DNA of 64,000 nucleotides from CAVSMC01 sp963798655. GTDB lineage: Bacteria > Pseudomonadota > Gammaproteobacteria > Burkholderiales > Casimicrobiaceae. The stretch lies in assembly GCA_963798655.1 (NCBI GenBank), contig CAWCUH010000003.1, positions 124,001 to 188,000 on the forward strand, in the 5' to 3' direction. Position numbers and translations under genes: made by a program. The notes beneath the pieces are model-generated. The model saw only the letters and a list, made by a program, of their open reading frames with translations. It was not told the origin of the DNA and made no database searches. Shown here piece after piece: positions 1-7,001 of this stretch (positions are counted from its first letter, which is position 1; every line of letters begins with the position of its first letter).

Positions 1-1
1 T

Positions 2-160
2 CGCGATTACCTGCTCGGCGATTTCACGCTCGCCGATATCGCCGCATCGAGTTGGCTCGGCTTCGGCGCGTATCTCGGCGTGCGCATCGACGCCTATCCG
101 CGCGCCGCGGCGTGGTTCGAACGCTGCAACGCACGGCCGGCGATGCAGCGCGCGCGCTAG
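2..160 (+). CDS. Glutathione S-transferase, C-terminal end (partial)
   Basis: This is the 3' end of a gene that begins before the window; about 52 codons remain. The peptide (RDYLLGDFTLADIA near its start, then YPRAAAWFERCNARPAM) is the usual alpha-helical C-terminal domain of glutathione S-transferases, where the LADI segment follows the F(S/T)ADI pattern and the last helix carries a WFERCNARPA-type sequence. The thioredoxin-fold glutathione-binding half lies outside the window, so the subclass cannot be given. It ends just before the start region of the methyltransferase gene, in the same direction, so the two may be co-transcribed. Confidence 0.8.
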   Translation, partial: RDYLLGDFTLADIAASSWLGFGAYLGVRIDAYPRAAAWFERCNARPAMQRAR

Positions 161-177
161 AGGGTCGCGTGAGCACG

Positions 178-1032
178 ATGAACGACGTTGTGGTCGAGGC
201 GTGGAACAGCGTGCTGTTCGACAAGTTCCTGCGCTTCAAGCACCTGCTGATCGACGGACTGTCGGCGCACAGCGACGAGGCGCTCGCGCGACATTTTCAT
301 CCGCGCGGCACGCGCGTGCTCGACGTCGGCTGCGGGTTCGGCGACAGCACGCGGCTGATCGCGAAGCAGGTGGGGCCCGAAGGCGCCGCGGTCGGCGTCG
401 ACTGCGCCGGGCGATTCATCGCCGCGGCGGAGCGCGACGCGCGCGAGCACGACGTATCGAACGCATCGTTCTTCGTCGCCGACGTGCAGTCGGATGATCT
501 TCGCGGTCCGTACGACCGCGTGTTCTCGCGTTTCGGCACGATGTTCTTCAACATGCCGGGCGCCGCGCTGCGCAACATGCGCAAGGCGATGAAGCCGGGC
601 GGGTCGCTGACGATGATCGTCTGGCGGCAGCGCGAGGACAATCCGTGGGTGCATGACGCCGAAGTGTGCGTGAAGGCGATCGTGCCCGTCGTCTCGCACG
701 AGGACACCGACCAGGTCCACTGCGGGCCGGGACCGTTCTCGATGGCCGGCGCCGACATGGTGAGCGCGATGCTGCACGGCGCCGGCTACGATCGGATCGC
801 CTTCGAGCGTTTCGACGCCGACATCTGCATCGGCCGTGACCTTGCCGAGGCGATCGAGTTCGCGATGGCGCTCGGGCCGGCCGGCGAGATCATTCGCCTC
901 GCGCAGGACGAAGGCGACAAGCGCAGGCCGCAGGTCGTCGCGGCGTTGCGCGAAACGCTATCGCGCTACGAGCGCGCCGGCGGCGTCTTCGCGCCGTCGA
1001 GCACGTGGTTCGTCAGCGCGCGCAATCCGTAG
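178..1032 (+). CDS. Class I SAM-dependent methyltransferase
   Basis: The 284-residue product has a Rossmann-type methyltransferase fold. Motif I (VLDVGCGFGDST) lies near residues 48-59, an acidic residue that would bind the SAM ribose follows in GVD near residue 73, and a MKPGG post-motif lies near residue 140. A tryptophan- and aromatic-rich C-terminal half resembles small-molecule (ubiquinone/menaquinone-like or ArsM-like) methyltransferases, but the substrate is not evident. ATG 178 is preferred; an in-frame GTG at 169 is the alternative. The gene follows the GST gene by 17 bases and its 3' end overlaps the convergent coiled-coil gene by 20 bases. No membrane segment or signal peptide is seen. 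Confidence 0.8.
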   Translation: MNDVVVEAWNSVLFDKFLRFKHLLIDGLSAHSDEALARHFHPRGTRVLDVGCGFGDSTRLIAKQVGPEGAAVGVDCAGRFIAAAERDAREHDVSNASFFVADVQSDDLRGPYDRVFSRFGTMFFNMPGAALRNMRKAMKPGGSLTMIVWRQREDNPWVHDAEVCVKAIVPVVSHEDTDQVHCGPGPFSMAGADMVSAMLHGAGYDRIAFERFDADICIGRDLAEAIEFAMALGPAGEIIRLAQDEGDKRRPQVVAALRETLSRYERAGGVFAPSSTWFVSARNP

Positions 1033-1348
1033 ACGCCGCCGCCCGCAGCGTCGACACGAGCGCCGCCTCGTCGGCGTCTTCCGGAAGCGGATAGCGCGCG
1101 AGCAACGCGCGCGTCGCATCGAGCCGCGCGAGGTCATTGCCTTCTGCGATCGCGCGCAGCGCGCGCAGCCGCGCGAGGCACTCGGCGCGCTGCTCGATCA
1201 GCTTCGTCAGCTGCTCGTCGCAGCGCGCAATCGGCGTCGGGTAGTGCGCGACCTCGTCGCTCAACTCGCGAAGGCGCGCGTCGAGTCGCGCGGCGAGCGC
1301 GTCGAGCGCATCGTTCAACGCCGTTCGTTGCGCTTGTTGCGCTTGCAT
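1013..1348 (-). CDS. Small charged coiled-coil protein of unknown function
   Basis: This 111-residue protein is not recognised. Residues 1-70 are Gln/Ala/Leu/Arg-rich with heptad-like spacing (ALNDALDALAARLDARL, then QLTKLIEQRAECLARLRAL), so a two-helix coiled coil is likely. The C-terminal third is more acidic (PLPEDADEAALVSTL). The start is well supported: GGAGGTGA precedes the ATG by a few bases. It starts 11 bases after the TauE-like exporter gene and so is probably its operon partner. Its 3' end runs 20 bases into the convergent methyltransferase gene. No catalytic motif is visible. Confidence 0.6.
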   Translation of the reverse strand: MQAQQAQRTALNDALDALAARLDARLRELSDEVAHYPTPIARCDEQLTKLIEQRAECLARLRALRAIAEGNDLARLDATRALLARYPLPEDADEAALVSTLRAAASTDCAR

Positions 1349-1359
1349 CGTCACCTCCG

Positions 1360-2163
1360 TCAACCGCTGTGTTGCGCGCACGCTCGCCCCGCGCAATCGG
1401 GCACCGAGGCGCGCGCCTCGCGCACGACCATCAGCGTGCCCTGCAGCAGGTACACCGTCGACACGGCGACGATGATCCGCCGGCTCCACGTGATGAACTG
1501 CGCGTCGCTCATCAGCTGCAGGATGCCTCGCGACGCGTGCGTGCCGGCGAGCGCGAGCGCCACCGCGGTCATCGCGACCCACGCCGGCAGGTCGCCCCCT
1601 TCCACGGCGAGCAGCGTGCCGAAATACGCGATCTTCAGCGCGTGCGACAGCGTCTGCACGGCCGCTTTCGTCGCGACGATCCCGCGCCGGCCGAGGCCGG
1701 AATGCACGAAGAACACGTCGAGCAGCGGCCCCGACACGCCGGCGAGCAATTGCAGCGCCATGCAGACGAGCCCTGCGATCCCCGCATGCGTCGGTCGCAC
1801 GACGGTCAATCGGGCGCGCGCCGGGAGCAGCAGGCCGATGAACGGCGTGAGCCCAAGGATCAATACGGACTGGCCCTTGGTCGGCCGCAGCGCAAGCAGC
1901 GTAAACAGCGCCACCGATATCGCCGAGCCGATCGCGTAGTGCAGGACAACCCGCCAGCCGACGTGTGCGCGCCACACCCACGCTCGCCAGCCGTTCGACG
2001 CCATCTGCGTGATGCCGTGCAGCGCCATCGCAGCCGTGAGCGGCATAATGGCGAGCAGCAGTCCCATCAGCACCATGCCGCCCGCCATGCCGAAGATGCC
2101 GGACAAAAACGACGTGGCGAGCACGCCGATGGCAAGGATCGCAAGGTTCGGGAGGTCGTGCAT
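1360..2163 (-). CDS. TauE/SafE-family membrane exporter
   Basis: The 267-residue product is almost wholly hydrophobic with about seven to eight predicted transmembrane segments. The N-terminal segment SGIFGMAGGMVLMGLLL carries the Gly-rich G-x-GGG-like signature of the TauE/SafE (DUF81) family, whose members move organosulfur or sulfite-like anions across the inner membrane. The length matches the usual 250-270 residues. The substrate cannot be read from sequence. It is transcribed divergently from the 2-oxoacid oxidoreductase operon and leads the small coiled-coil gene by 11 bases. Confidence 0.85.
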   Translation of the reverse strand: MHDLPNLAILAIGVLATSFLSGIFGMAGGMVLMGLLLAIMPLTAAMALHGITQMASNGWRAWVWRAHVGWRVVLHYAIGSAISVALFTLLALRPTKGQSVLILGLTPFIGLLLPARARLTVVRPTHAGIAGLVCMALQLLAGVSGPLLDVFFVHSGLGRRGIVATKAAVQTLSHALKIAYFGTLLAVEGGDLPAWVAMTAVALALAGTHASRGILQLMSDAQFITWSRRIIVAVSTVYLLQGTLMVVREARASVPDCAGRACAQHSG

Positions 2164-2464
2164 GGCGTAGCGAAAAGCGTACCGCCGCCGGTCATGCTAC
2201 GCAAACGGGTTCAGCTGCGGCCGCGTTCACCGTCGCGCGCAACGGCCGCGGGTCGCGCGCGCGATGCCGATACCCGACGATTTCCCTCCGGCTTCGACGC
2301 GTTGGCACGTCGCGAGTCATGGGATGCCGCGACGTCCAGTCGCGCAATCCTTGACCTGTACCAAAGATTTCGCTGCGCCCGCGGCGAACAATGGCCGGAC
2401 TCTCGCGCCGGCAGCAGCGCACGCACGCTCGTGTTCCGCGCCGAAGCGACAGGAGGAGGCGGCT
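2164..2464. other. Divergent intergenic region of about 300 bases
   Basis: This stretch separates the TauE-like gene (minus strand) from the oxidoreductase gamma gene (plus strand). A reading frame continuous with the gamma gene extends back to position 2264, but the peptide there is low complexity and unlike gamma subunits, so it is not taken as coding. It contains one FNR-like sequence at 2351-2364 and a strong ribosome binding site (AGGAGGAGG, 2451-2459) for the gamma gene. Nothing else was recognised. Confidence 0.5.
2351..2364 (+). promoter_or_regulatory. Weak FNR-type box upstream of the oxidoreductase operon
   Basis: TTGACCTGTACCAA matches 8 of the 10 defined bases of the FNR consensus TTGAT-N4-ATCAA. 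Its centre is 32 bases from the centre of AACAAT (2387-2392), the spacing of a class II FNR promoter, which would put the start of transcription near 2399. AACAAT is a poor -10 element. Oxygen control would suit an operon for an oxygen-sensitive iron-sulfur enzyme, but the match is modest. Confidence 0.3.
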
Positions 2465-3025
2465 TTGCTGCAGATCATCATCCAGGGCCGCGGCGGCCAG
2501 GGCGCGCAGACGGCCGGCAATCTGCTCGCGGCGGCGTTCTTCGCCGAGGGCGGGCAGGTGCAATCGTTCGCGAGCTACGGCGGCGCCCGGCGCGGCACGC
2601 CGGTGACGTCGTTCATCCGCGTCGACGAGCGGCCGATACGCGTACGCTGCGACATCGAGCGCGCCGACGCGATCCTGTGCTTCGACGCGAGCCTCCTCGA
2701 CGGGCGCCTTCTCGACACCGCGCACGCCGACACGCTGATCGTCGTCAATTCGACGCGAACGCGCGACGCGCTTGCGCAGGCGCTGCCCGGCCGTCGCGTC
2801 GTTCCCGTCGACGGCATCGCGATCTCTCGCCGTCACGGCCTCGGCCGCGTCGTGAACTCGGCGCTGCTCGGCGGCTTCGTGCGTGCGGTCGGTGCGCCGG
2901 CGCTCGGCGTGCTCGCGCGCGTGCTCGCCGACGAAGCGCCGAAGCTCGTCGACGAAAACATCGCCGCATGCGAAGAGGCCTATCGATCGGTGGATGCGCT
3001 GCTCGCTGAAACGGCAATCGCATGA
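2465..3025 (+). CDS. porG: 2-oxoacid:ferredoxin oxidoreductase, gamma subunit
   Basis: The 186-residue protein begins MLQIIIQGRGGQGAQTAG; the GRGGQG signature (residues 8-13) and the following FASYGGARRGTPV stretch are typical of the gamma subunits of pyruvate and related 2-oxoacid:ferredoxin oxidoreductases, which close the CoA-binding side of the complex. The TTG start is chosen because AGGAGGAGG ends five bases before it and because the conserved N-terminus starts there. It overlaps the next gene by ATGA. This is the first gene of a four-gene operon for a soluble cytoplasmic complex that oxidatively decarboxylates a 2-oxoacid to its acyl-CoA. Confidence 0.85.
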   Translation: MLQIIIQGRGGQGAQTAGNLLAAAFFAEGGQVQSFASYGGARRGTPVTSFIRVDERPIRVRCDIERADAILCFDASLLDGRLLDTAHADTLIVVNSTRTRDALAQALPGRRVVPVDGIAISRRHGLGRVVNSALLGGFVRAVGAPALGVLARVLADEAPKLVDENIAACEEAYRSVDALLAETAIA

Positions 3026-4662
3026 GCGTGATCCCGACGACGTGGACGACTGGGACGACGGAGGTGTTCCGGACCGGCACGTGGCGCGCTGCGCTGCCGG
3101 AGCATATCCATGCACCGTCGCCGTGCCACGCCGCGTGCCCGGTGAACGGCGACATCGCCGACTGGATCGGACGCGCGCGCGACGGCGATCTGCGCGGCGC
3201 GTGGGAGATCCTGACGCGGCACAATCCGTTTCCTGCGATCGCCGGGCGCATTTGCCACCATCCGTGCGAAGCGGTGTGCAACCGCGCGGCCCTCGACGCA
3301 TCGGTCGCGATCTGCGCACTCGAGCGGCATGTCGGCGACCACGCGATCGCGCGAGGCTGGACGTTCGCGCCGGTCGATGTCACGCGCGACGAGCGCGTCG
3401 CCGTCGTCGGCGGCGGACCGTCCGGGCTGTCGGCCGCGTTTCATCTGCGCCGCAACGGTTACCGCGTGGCGTTGTTCGAGTCGCAGTCCGAGCTCGGCGG
3501 CTTGATGCGCTACGGCATCCCGCCGTATCGGCTCGCACGGCCGGTGCTCGACGCCGAGATCGCGCGCGTCGTCGCGCTCGGCATCGACGTCGCGTGCATG
3601 CAGGCGATCGCTACAGCCGCCGACTTCGATCGTCTGCGCCGTGAGTTCGACGCGGTTTACGTCGCGATCGGAGCATCGCAGTCGAAACGACTGCCGGCGC
3701 TCGATTATGCACGGCCGTACGTCGTCGACGGAGCGCGCTACCTCGCCGCGGCGAGCGCCGGCGCGGCGCCGGCACTCGGCGCGCGTGTCGTCGTCATCGG
3801 CGGCGGCAGCGCGGCGATCGACGTCGCGCGCACGGCGCGCCGTGCCGGACACGAGGTCACCGTCGTCGCGCTCGAGAGCATCGAGCAGATGCCCGCGCAG
3901 CGCGACGAAGTCGCCGAAGCACGGGAGGAGGGGATTGCGCTCATCGCAGGGGCGATGGTGAGCGCGGCGGTACCGGCACACGGCGGCGTCGTGCTCACCT
4001 GCGTCGGCGTCCGCTTCGAAGCCGGCGCGCGGCGCGGCGAGTTCACCGTGATGCCGATCGAGCGCAGCGAGTTCGAGCTGCATGCCGATGCGGTGGTTCC
4101 GTCGATCGGCCAGGATCCGGACATCGCGCCGCTTGCCGCGCTCGACGGCGAGGGTGCGCTGCTGCGAATCGACGTGCGCCAGGCGACGAGCGCCGAGCGC
4201 GTGTACGCCGGCGGCGACGTCGCGAGCCTCGCACGCTTCGTGACCGAAGCGATCGGCATGGGCAAGCGTGCGGCGAAGGCGATCGACGCCGACTTGCGCG
4301 GAACGCCGCGCGACGGCGAAGCGCAGGCCGAAGGCATCGTCACGCCATCGGCGATCAACGGCTACTACTACGCGAAGCAGGCGCGCGCCGCCGAGCGCAG
4401 GCTCGACGTCGCGCGGCGCATCGCGAGCAACGACGAAGTGCAGCTCGGACTCGACGCGGCGGACGCCGCCGCCGAGGCGCAGCGCTGCTTCTCGTGCGGC
4501 ACGTGCATCCATTGCGACAACTGCGTCGTCTACTGCCCCGACCTCGCGGTCCGGCGGACGAACGGCGGCTACGCGGTGCTCACCGATTACTGCAAGGGAT
4601 GCGGCCTGTGCGTCGCCGAATGTCCGACCGGCTCGATGAAGATGATCGAGGAGCGGCGATGA
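3022..4662 (+). CDS. Fused NAD(P)H-binding flavoprotein and 2x[4Fe-4S] ferredoxin subunit
   Basis: The 546-residue protein joins two modules. Residues 1-450 are of the glutamate-synthase small-subunit type: Cys35, Cys39, Cys78, Cys82 and Cys86 in the N-terminal iron-sulfur domain, a FAD-binding GGGPSG at 130-135 and an NAD(P)-binding GGGSAA at 260-265. Residues 489-534 are a bacterial ferredoxin (Cys489, 492, 495, 498, 501, 505, then 524, 527, 530, 534) equivalent to a delta (PorD) subunit. Placed between the gamma and alpha genes, it would pass electrons from 2-oxoacid oxidation to NAD(P)+. Similar parts occur as separate subunits in NAD-linked phenylglyoxylate dehydrogenase and in the Thauera 2-oxoglutarate enzyme. 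The start overlaps the gamma gene by four bases. Confidence 0.85.
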   Translation: MSVIPTTWTTGTTEVFRTGTWRAALPEHIHAPSPCHAACPVNGDIADWIGRARDGDLRGAWEILTRHNPFPAIAGRICHHPCEAVCNRAALDASVAICALERHVGDHAIARGWTFAPVDVTRDERVAVVGGGPSGLSAAFHLRRNGYRVALFESQSELGGLMRYGIPPYRLARPVLDAEIARVVALGIDVACMQAIATAADFDRLRREFDAVYVAIGASQSKRLPALDYARPYVVDGARYLAAASAGAAPALGARVVVIGGGSAAIDVARTARRAGHEVTVVALESIEQMPAQRDEVAEAREEGIALIAGAMVSAAVPAHGGVVLTCVGVRFEAGARRGEFTVMPIERSEFELHADAVVPSIGQDPDIAPLAALDGEGALLRIDVRQATSAERVYAGGDVASLARFVTEAIGMGKRAAKAIDADLRGTPRDGEAQAEGIVTPSAINGYYYAKQARAAERRLDVARRIASNDEVQLGLDAADAAAEAQRCFSCGTCIHCDNCVVYCPDLAVRRTNGGYAVLTDYCKGCGLCVAECPTGSMKMIEERR

Positions 4663-4693
4663 GCGTGCCTTTGTGTCGTTGCAAGCGGTCGCT

Positions 4694-5866
4694 ATGAACG
4701 CCCGCGACGACTCGGCGCGCGAAACGCCGATGCTTCTGACCGGCAACCACGCCGTCGCGTGGGCGGCGCGGCTCGCGCGGCCGAAAGTCGTGCCTGTCTA
4801 TCCGATCACGCCACAGACGCCGGTGCTCGAGAAGATCACCGAGTTCCAGGCGAGCGGCGTGTTCGACGCCGAGCTGATCACGCCCGAATCCGAGCACTCG
4901 GTGATGGCGGCGTGCATTCCGGCCTCGCTCGCGGGCGTCCGGGTGTTCACGGCGACCGCCTCGCAGGGTCTGCTGCTGATGCACGAGCTCCTGCACTACG
5001 CGAGCGGGGCGCGCGCGCCGATCGTCATGGCGAACATCAACCGCACGCTCGCATCGCCGTGGGCGTTTTGGCCGGACGAGACCGACAGCCTCGCGCAGCG
5101 CGACACCGGGTGGATCCAGTACTACGTCGAAAGCGCGCAGGAAGCCCTCGACACGACGCTGCACGCGTTTCGCGTCGCCGAGCACGTGCTGCTGCCGGCG
5201 ATGGTGAATCTCGACGCGTTCTACGTCTCGCATGCGCTCGAGCCCGTTCGCGTGCCCGCGCAGGGCGTGGTCGACGAGTTCCTGCCGGCGTACGCGCCCG
5301 CGCACCGGCTCGACACGTCGAAGCCCGAGTCGTGGGGCAACGTCGTCACGCAGGACATGTTCTATCGGCATCGGCAGCAGATCGCCGGGGCGATGAGCGA
5401 AGTGCCCGGAATCGCCGTCGATGCCGACGCGCGCTGGCAGGCGTTGACCGGGCGCGGCTATGGCGTGATCGAGCGTTATCGCTGCGACGACGCACGAATG
5501 GTCGTCGTCGCGATGGGCAGCATGTGCGGCACCGTCCGCGATGCCGTCGACTCGATGCGCGACGCCGGCGATCGCGTCGGGCTGCTGAAGGTGCGGCTCT
5601 TCCGGCCACTGCCCGTGGCGATGCTGCGCGACGCGCTCGCCGGCGTGCCCGACGTGCTCGTGCTCGATCGCAACTATTCGCCGGGTCACGGCGGCGTGCT
5701 GCATCAGGAGCTTCGTGCGGCGCTCTACGGGGTTCGCGCCGCGCCGCGCTTGCACGGGTATCTCGCCGGCGTAGGCGGCGTCAACGTGGCGCCGCAGAAC
5801 GTCGTCGAGTTCGTGCGCCGTGCGAGCGCGAGCGAGCCGTCGCCGGAATCCCTATGGGTGAGGTGA
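4694..5866 (+). CDS. porA: 2-oxoacid:ferredoxin oxidoreductase, alpha subunit (PorA-like)
   Basis: The 390-residue product matches PorA-type alpha subunits: LTGNHAVAWAARLA near the N-terminus, VYPITPQTPVLEKI, PESEHSVMAACIPASLAG and TATASQGLLLMHELLHYASG in the pyrimidine-binding domain, then NINRTLASPWAFW and RDTGWIQYY, which resemble pyruvate rather than 2-oxoglutarate enzymes. ATG 4694 is taken as the start; GTG 4673 and ATG 4730 are in-frame alternatives and none has a clear ribosome binding site. The stop codon lies five bases from the next start within GAGGTGACG, so translation of alpha and beta is coupled. Confidence 0.85.
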   Translation: MNARDDSARETPMLLTGNHAVAWAARLARPKVVPVYPITPQTPVLEKITEFQASGVFDAELITPESEHSVMAACIPASLAGVRVFTATASQGLLLMHELLHYASGARAPIVMANINRTLASPWAFWPDETDSLAQRDTGWIQYYVESAQEALDTTLHAFRVAEHVLLPAMVNLDAFYVSHALEPVRVPAQGVVDEFLPAYAPAHRLDTSKPESWGNVVTQDMFYRHRQQIAGAMSEVPGIAVDADARWQALTGRGYGVIERYRCDDARMVVVAMGSMCGTVRDAVDSMRDAGDRVGLLKVRLFRPLPVAMLRDALAGVPDVLVLDRNYSPGHGGVLHQELRAALYGVRAAPRLHGYLAGVGGVNVAPQNVVEFVRRASASEPSPESLWVR

Positions 5867-5868
5867 CG

Positions 5869-6768
5869 ATGCAGCCGCTCGACGCGCGACACGAAGACAT
5901 CCTGTGCTCGGGACACGCGGCGTGTCCCGGCTGCGTCGACGCGCTGTCGGTGCGCCACGTGCTCGGCGTTCTCGGCGCCGATACGATCGCCGTGATTCCG
6001 CCGTCGTGCATGGCGATCATCGCCGGTCCGCAGCCGTACAGCGGATTGAAGATACCGGTCTACCAGCCGACGCTCGAGGCGAGCGCCGCGGCGGCAACGG
6101 GACTGCGGCGCGCGCTCGACGCGCAGGGCAAGCGCGAAACGCACGTCGTCGTGCTCGCAGGCGATGGCGGCACATACGACATCGGCTTCCAGTGCCTGTC
6201 GTCGGCCGCCGAGCGCAACGAGAACTTCATCTACATCTGTCTCGACAACGAAGGCTACATGAACACGGGCGCGCAGAAGTCGTCGTCGACGCCGCACTTC
6301 GCGCGCACCGGCTCGACGCCCGCCGGCAAGACGTCGAAGAAGAAGAACCTGATCGAGATCATGGCGGCGCACGAAGTGCCGTACGCCGCGACGGCGAGCG
6401 TCGGCTTCCTGCCCGACCTGATTCGCAAGGTCGAGAAGGCGAAGTCGATGCACGGAACGCGGATCATCACGCTGCTGATCCCGTGCCTCGACGGATGGGG
6501 GCTGCCCGACGACGCCGGCATCAAGGCGTCGCGCTACGCGGTGGAATGCGGCGCGTTTCCGCTTTACGAAGTCGAGGACGGACGCCGCTACACGGTGAAT
6601 CACGAATCGAAGCCGCGGCCGCTGCGCGAGTATCTGCAGCTGCAGCGACGCTATCGTCACCTGTCCGACGCCGACATCGACCGGCTGCAGGCCGAGATCG
6701 ACGACGACTGGGCGCGGTTGCACGAGCGCGCAAGGCCGCGCCCGCGGCAGGACGTGCCGGCTTCCTAA
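5869..6768 (+). CDS. porB: 2-oxoacid:ferredoxin oxidoreductase, beta subunit (PorB-like)
   Basis: The 299-residue protein is the thiamine-diphosphate and [4Fe-4S] subunit. Cys13, Cys19 and Cys22 (CSGHAACPGC) and a fourth Cys in IPCLDGW are the cluster ligands; GDGG at 98-101 with DN at 126-127 is the ThDP/Mg motif. LDNEGYMNTGAQ and the following S/T-rich stretch match pyruvate-type PorB. A GAGGTGA ribosome binding site precedes ATG 5869. Substrate remains an inference: pyruvate is favoured, but the phenylglyoxylate enzyme is built from the same parts. The protein closes the operon; a GC-rich hairpin follows. Confidence 0.87.
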   Translation: MQPLDARHEDILCSGHAACPGCVDALSVRHVLGVLGADTIAVIPPSCMAIIAGPQPYSGLKIPVYQPTLEASAAAATGLRRALDAQGKRETHVVVLAGDGGTYDIGFQCLSSAAERNENFIYICLDNEGYMNTGAQKSSSTPHFARTGSTPAGKTSKKKNLIEIMAAHEVPYAATASVGFLPDLIRKVEKAKSMHGTRIITLLIPCLDGWGLPDDAGIKASRYAVECGAFPLYEVEDGRRYTVNHESKPRPLREYLQLQRRYRHLSDADIDRLQAEIDDDWARLHERARPRPRQDVPAS

Positions 6769-6784
6769 CCGTTCGTCGTCACGC

Positions 6785-6803
6785 CGCGGGCTCGCCCGCG
6801 TTT
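6785..6803 (+). terminator. Possible terminator after the oxidoreductase operon
   Basis: CGCGGG-CTCG-CCCGCG can form a six-base-pair GC stem with a four-base loop 16 bases after the beta-subunit stop, followed by only three T residues. It may terminate or attenuate transcription, but the short T tract makes this weak. Confidence 0.35.
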
Positions 6804-6815
6804 GATCTGGATCAA
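6802..6815 (+). promoter_or_regulatory. Perfect FNR/ANR-type box
   Basis: TTGATCTGGATCAA matches TTGAT-N4-ATCAA at every defined position. Proteins of the CRP/FNR family (FNR, ANR, DNR) bind this sequence under low oxygen or nitric oxide. It lies 47 bases upstream of the sigma-54 type sequence at 6862-6877 and 187 bases before the diguanylate cyclase start. No -10 element is found at class II spacing, so it may act as an upstream site or as a repressor site. Confidence 0.6.
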
Positions 6816-6861
6816 CCCGACGCGATATCGGTGGGCTCCACCGCGCCGTCGCGTCCGGCAT

Positions 6862-6877
6862 TGGCAAGGTCATTGCA
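6862..6877 (+). promoter_or_regulatory. Sigma-54 (-24/-12) promoter for the diguanylate cyclase gene
   Basis: TGGCAAGGTCATTGCA has the GG and GC doublets at the required spacing and differs from TGGCACG-N4-TTGCA at one defined base. It would start transcription near 6888, leaving a leader of about 110 bases before ATG 7002. A sigma-54 promoter implies an enhancer-binding activator; no gene for one is present nearby. Confidence 0.6.
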
Positions 6878-7001
6878 ACGGTACCGGCGCACGCCGCGTT
6901 GGACGCGAGCGCGCGTGGCCTTCGTGCCGGTGGCGGTCAGAAGCTCGCCGAAACCGCACGTCGGGCGCCGCGGCTCCAGCCGCTCGTCGCACGAATCCGC
7001 C

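Noticed and set aside
2264..2464. In-frame N-terminal extension of the oxidoreductase gamma subunit
   Set aside because: The peptide is low-complexity and not similar to gamma subunits; TTG 2465 has a strong ribosome binding site and the conserved MLQIIIQGRGGQG start.
4580..5755. Long open frame antisense to the alpha subunit and others of the same kind (for example 2980-4746 and 6870-8927 on the minus strand)
   Set aside because: GC-rich coding DNA leaves long open antisense frames. These are Arg/His-rich, lack motifs and ribosome sites, and overlap recognised genes completely.
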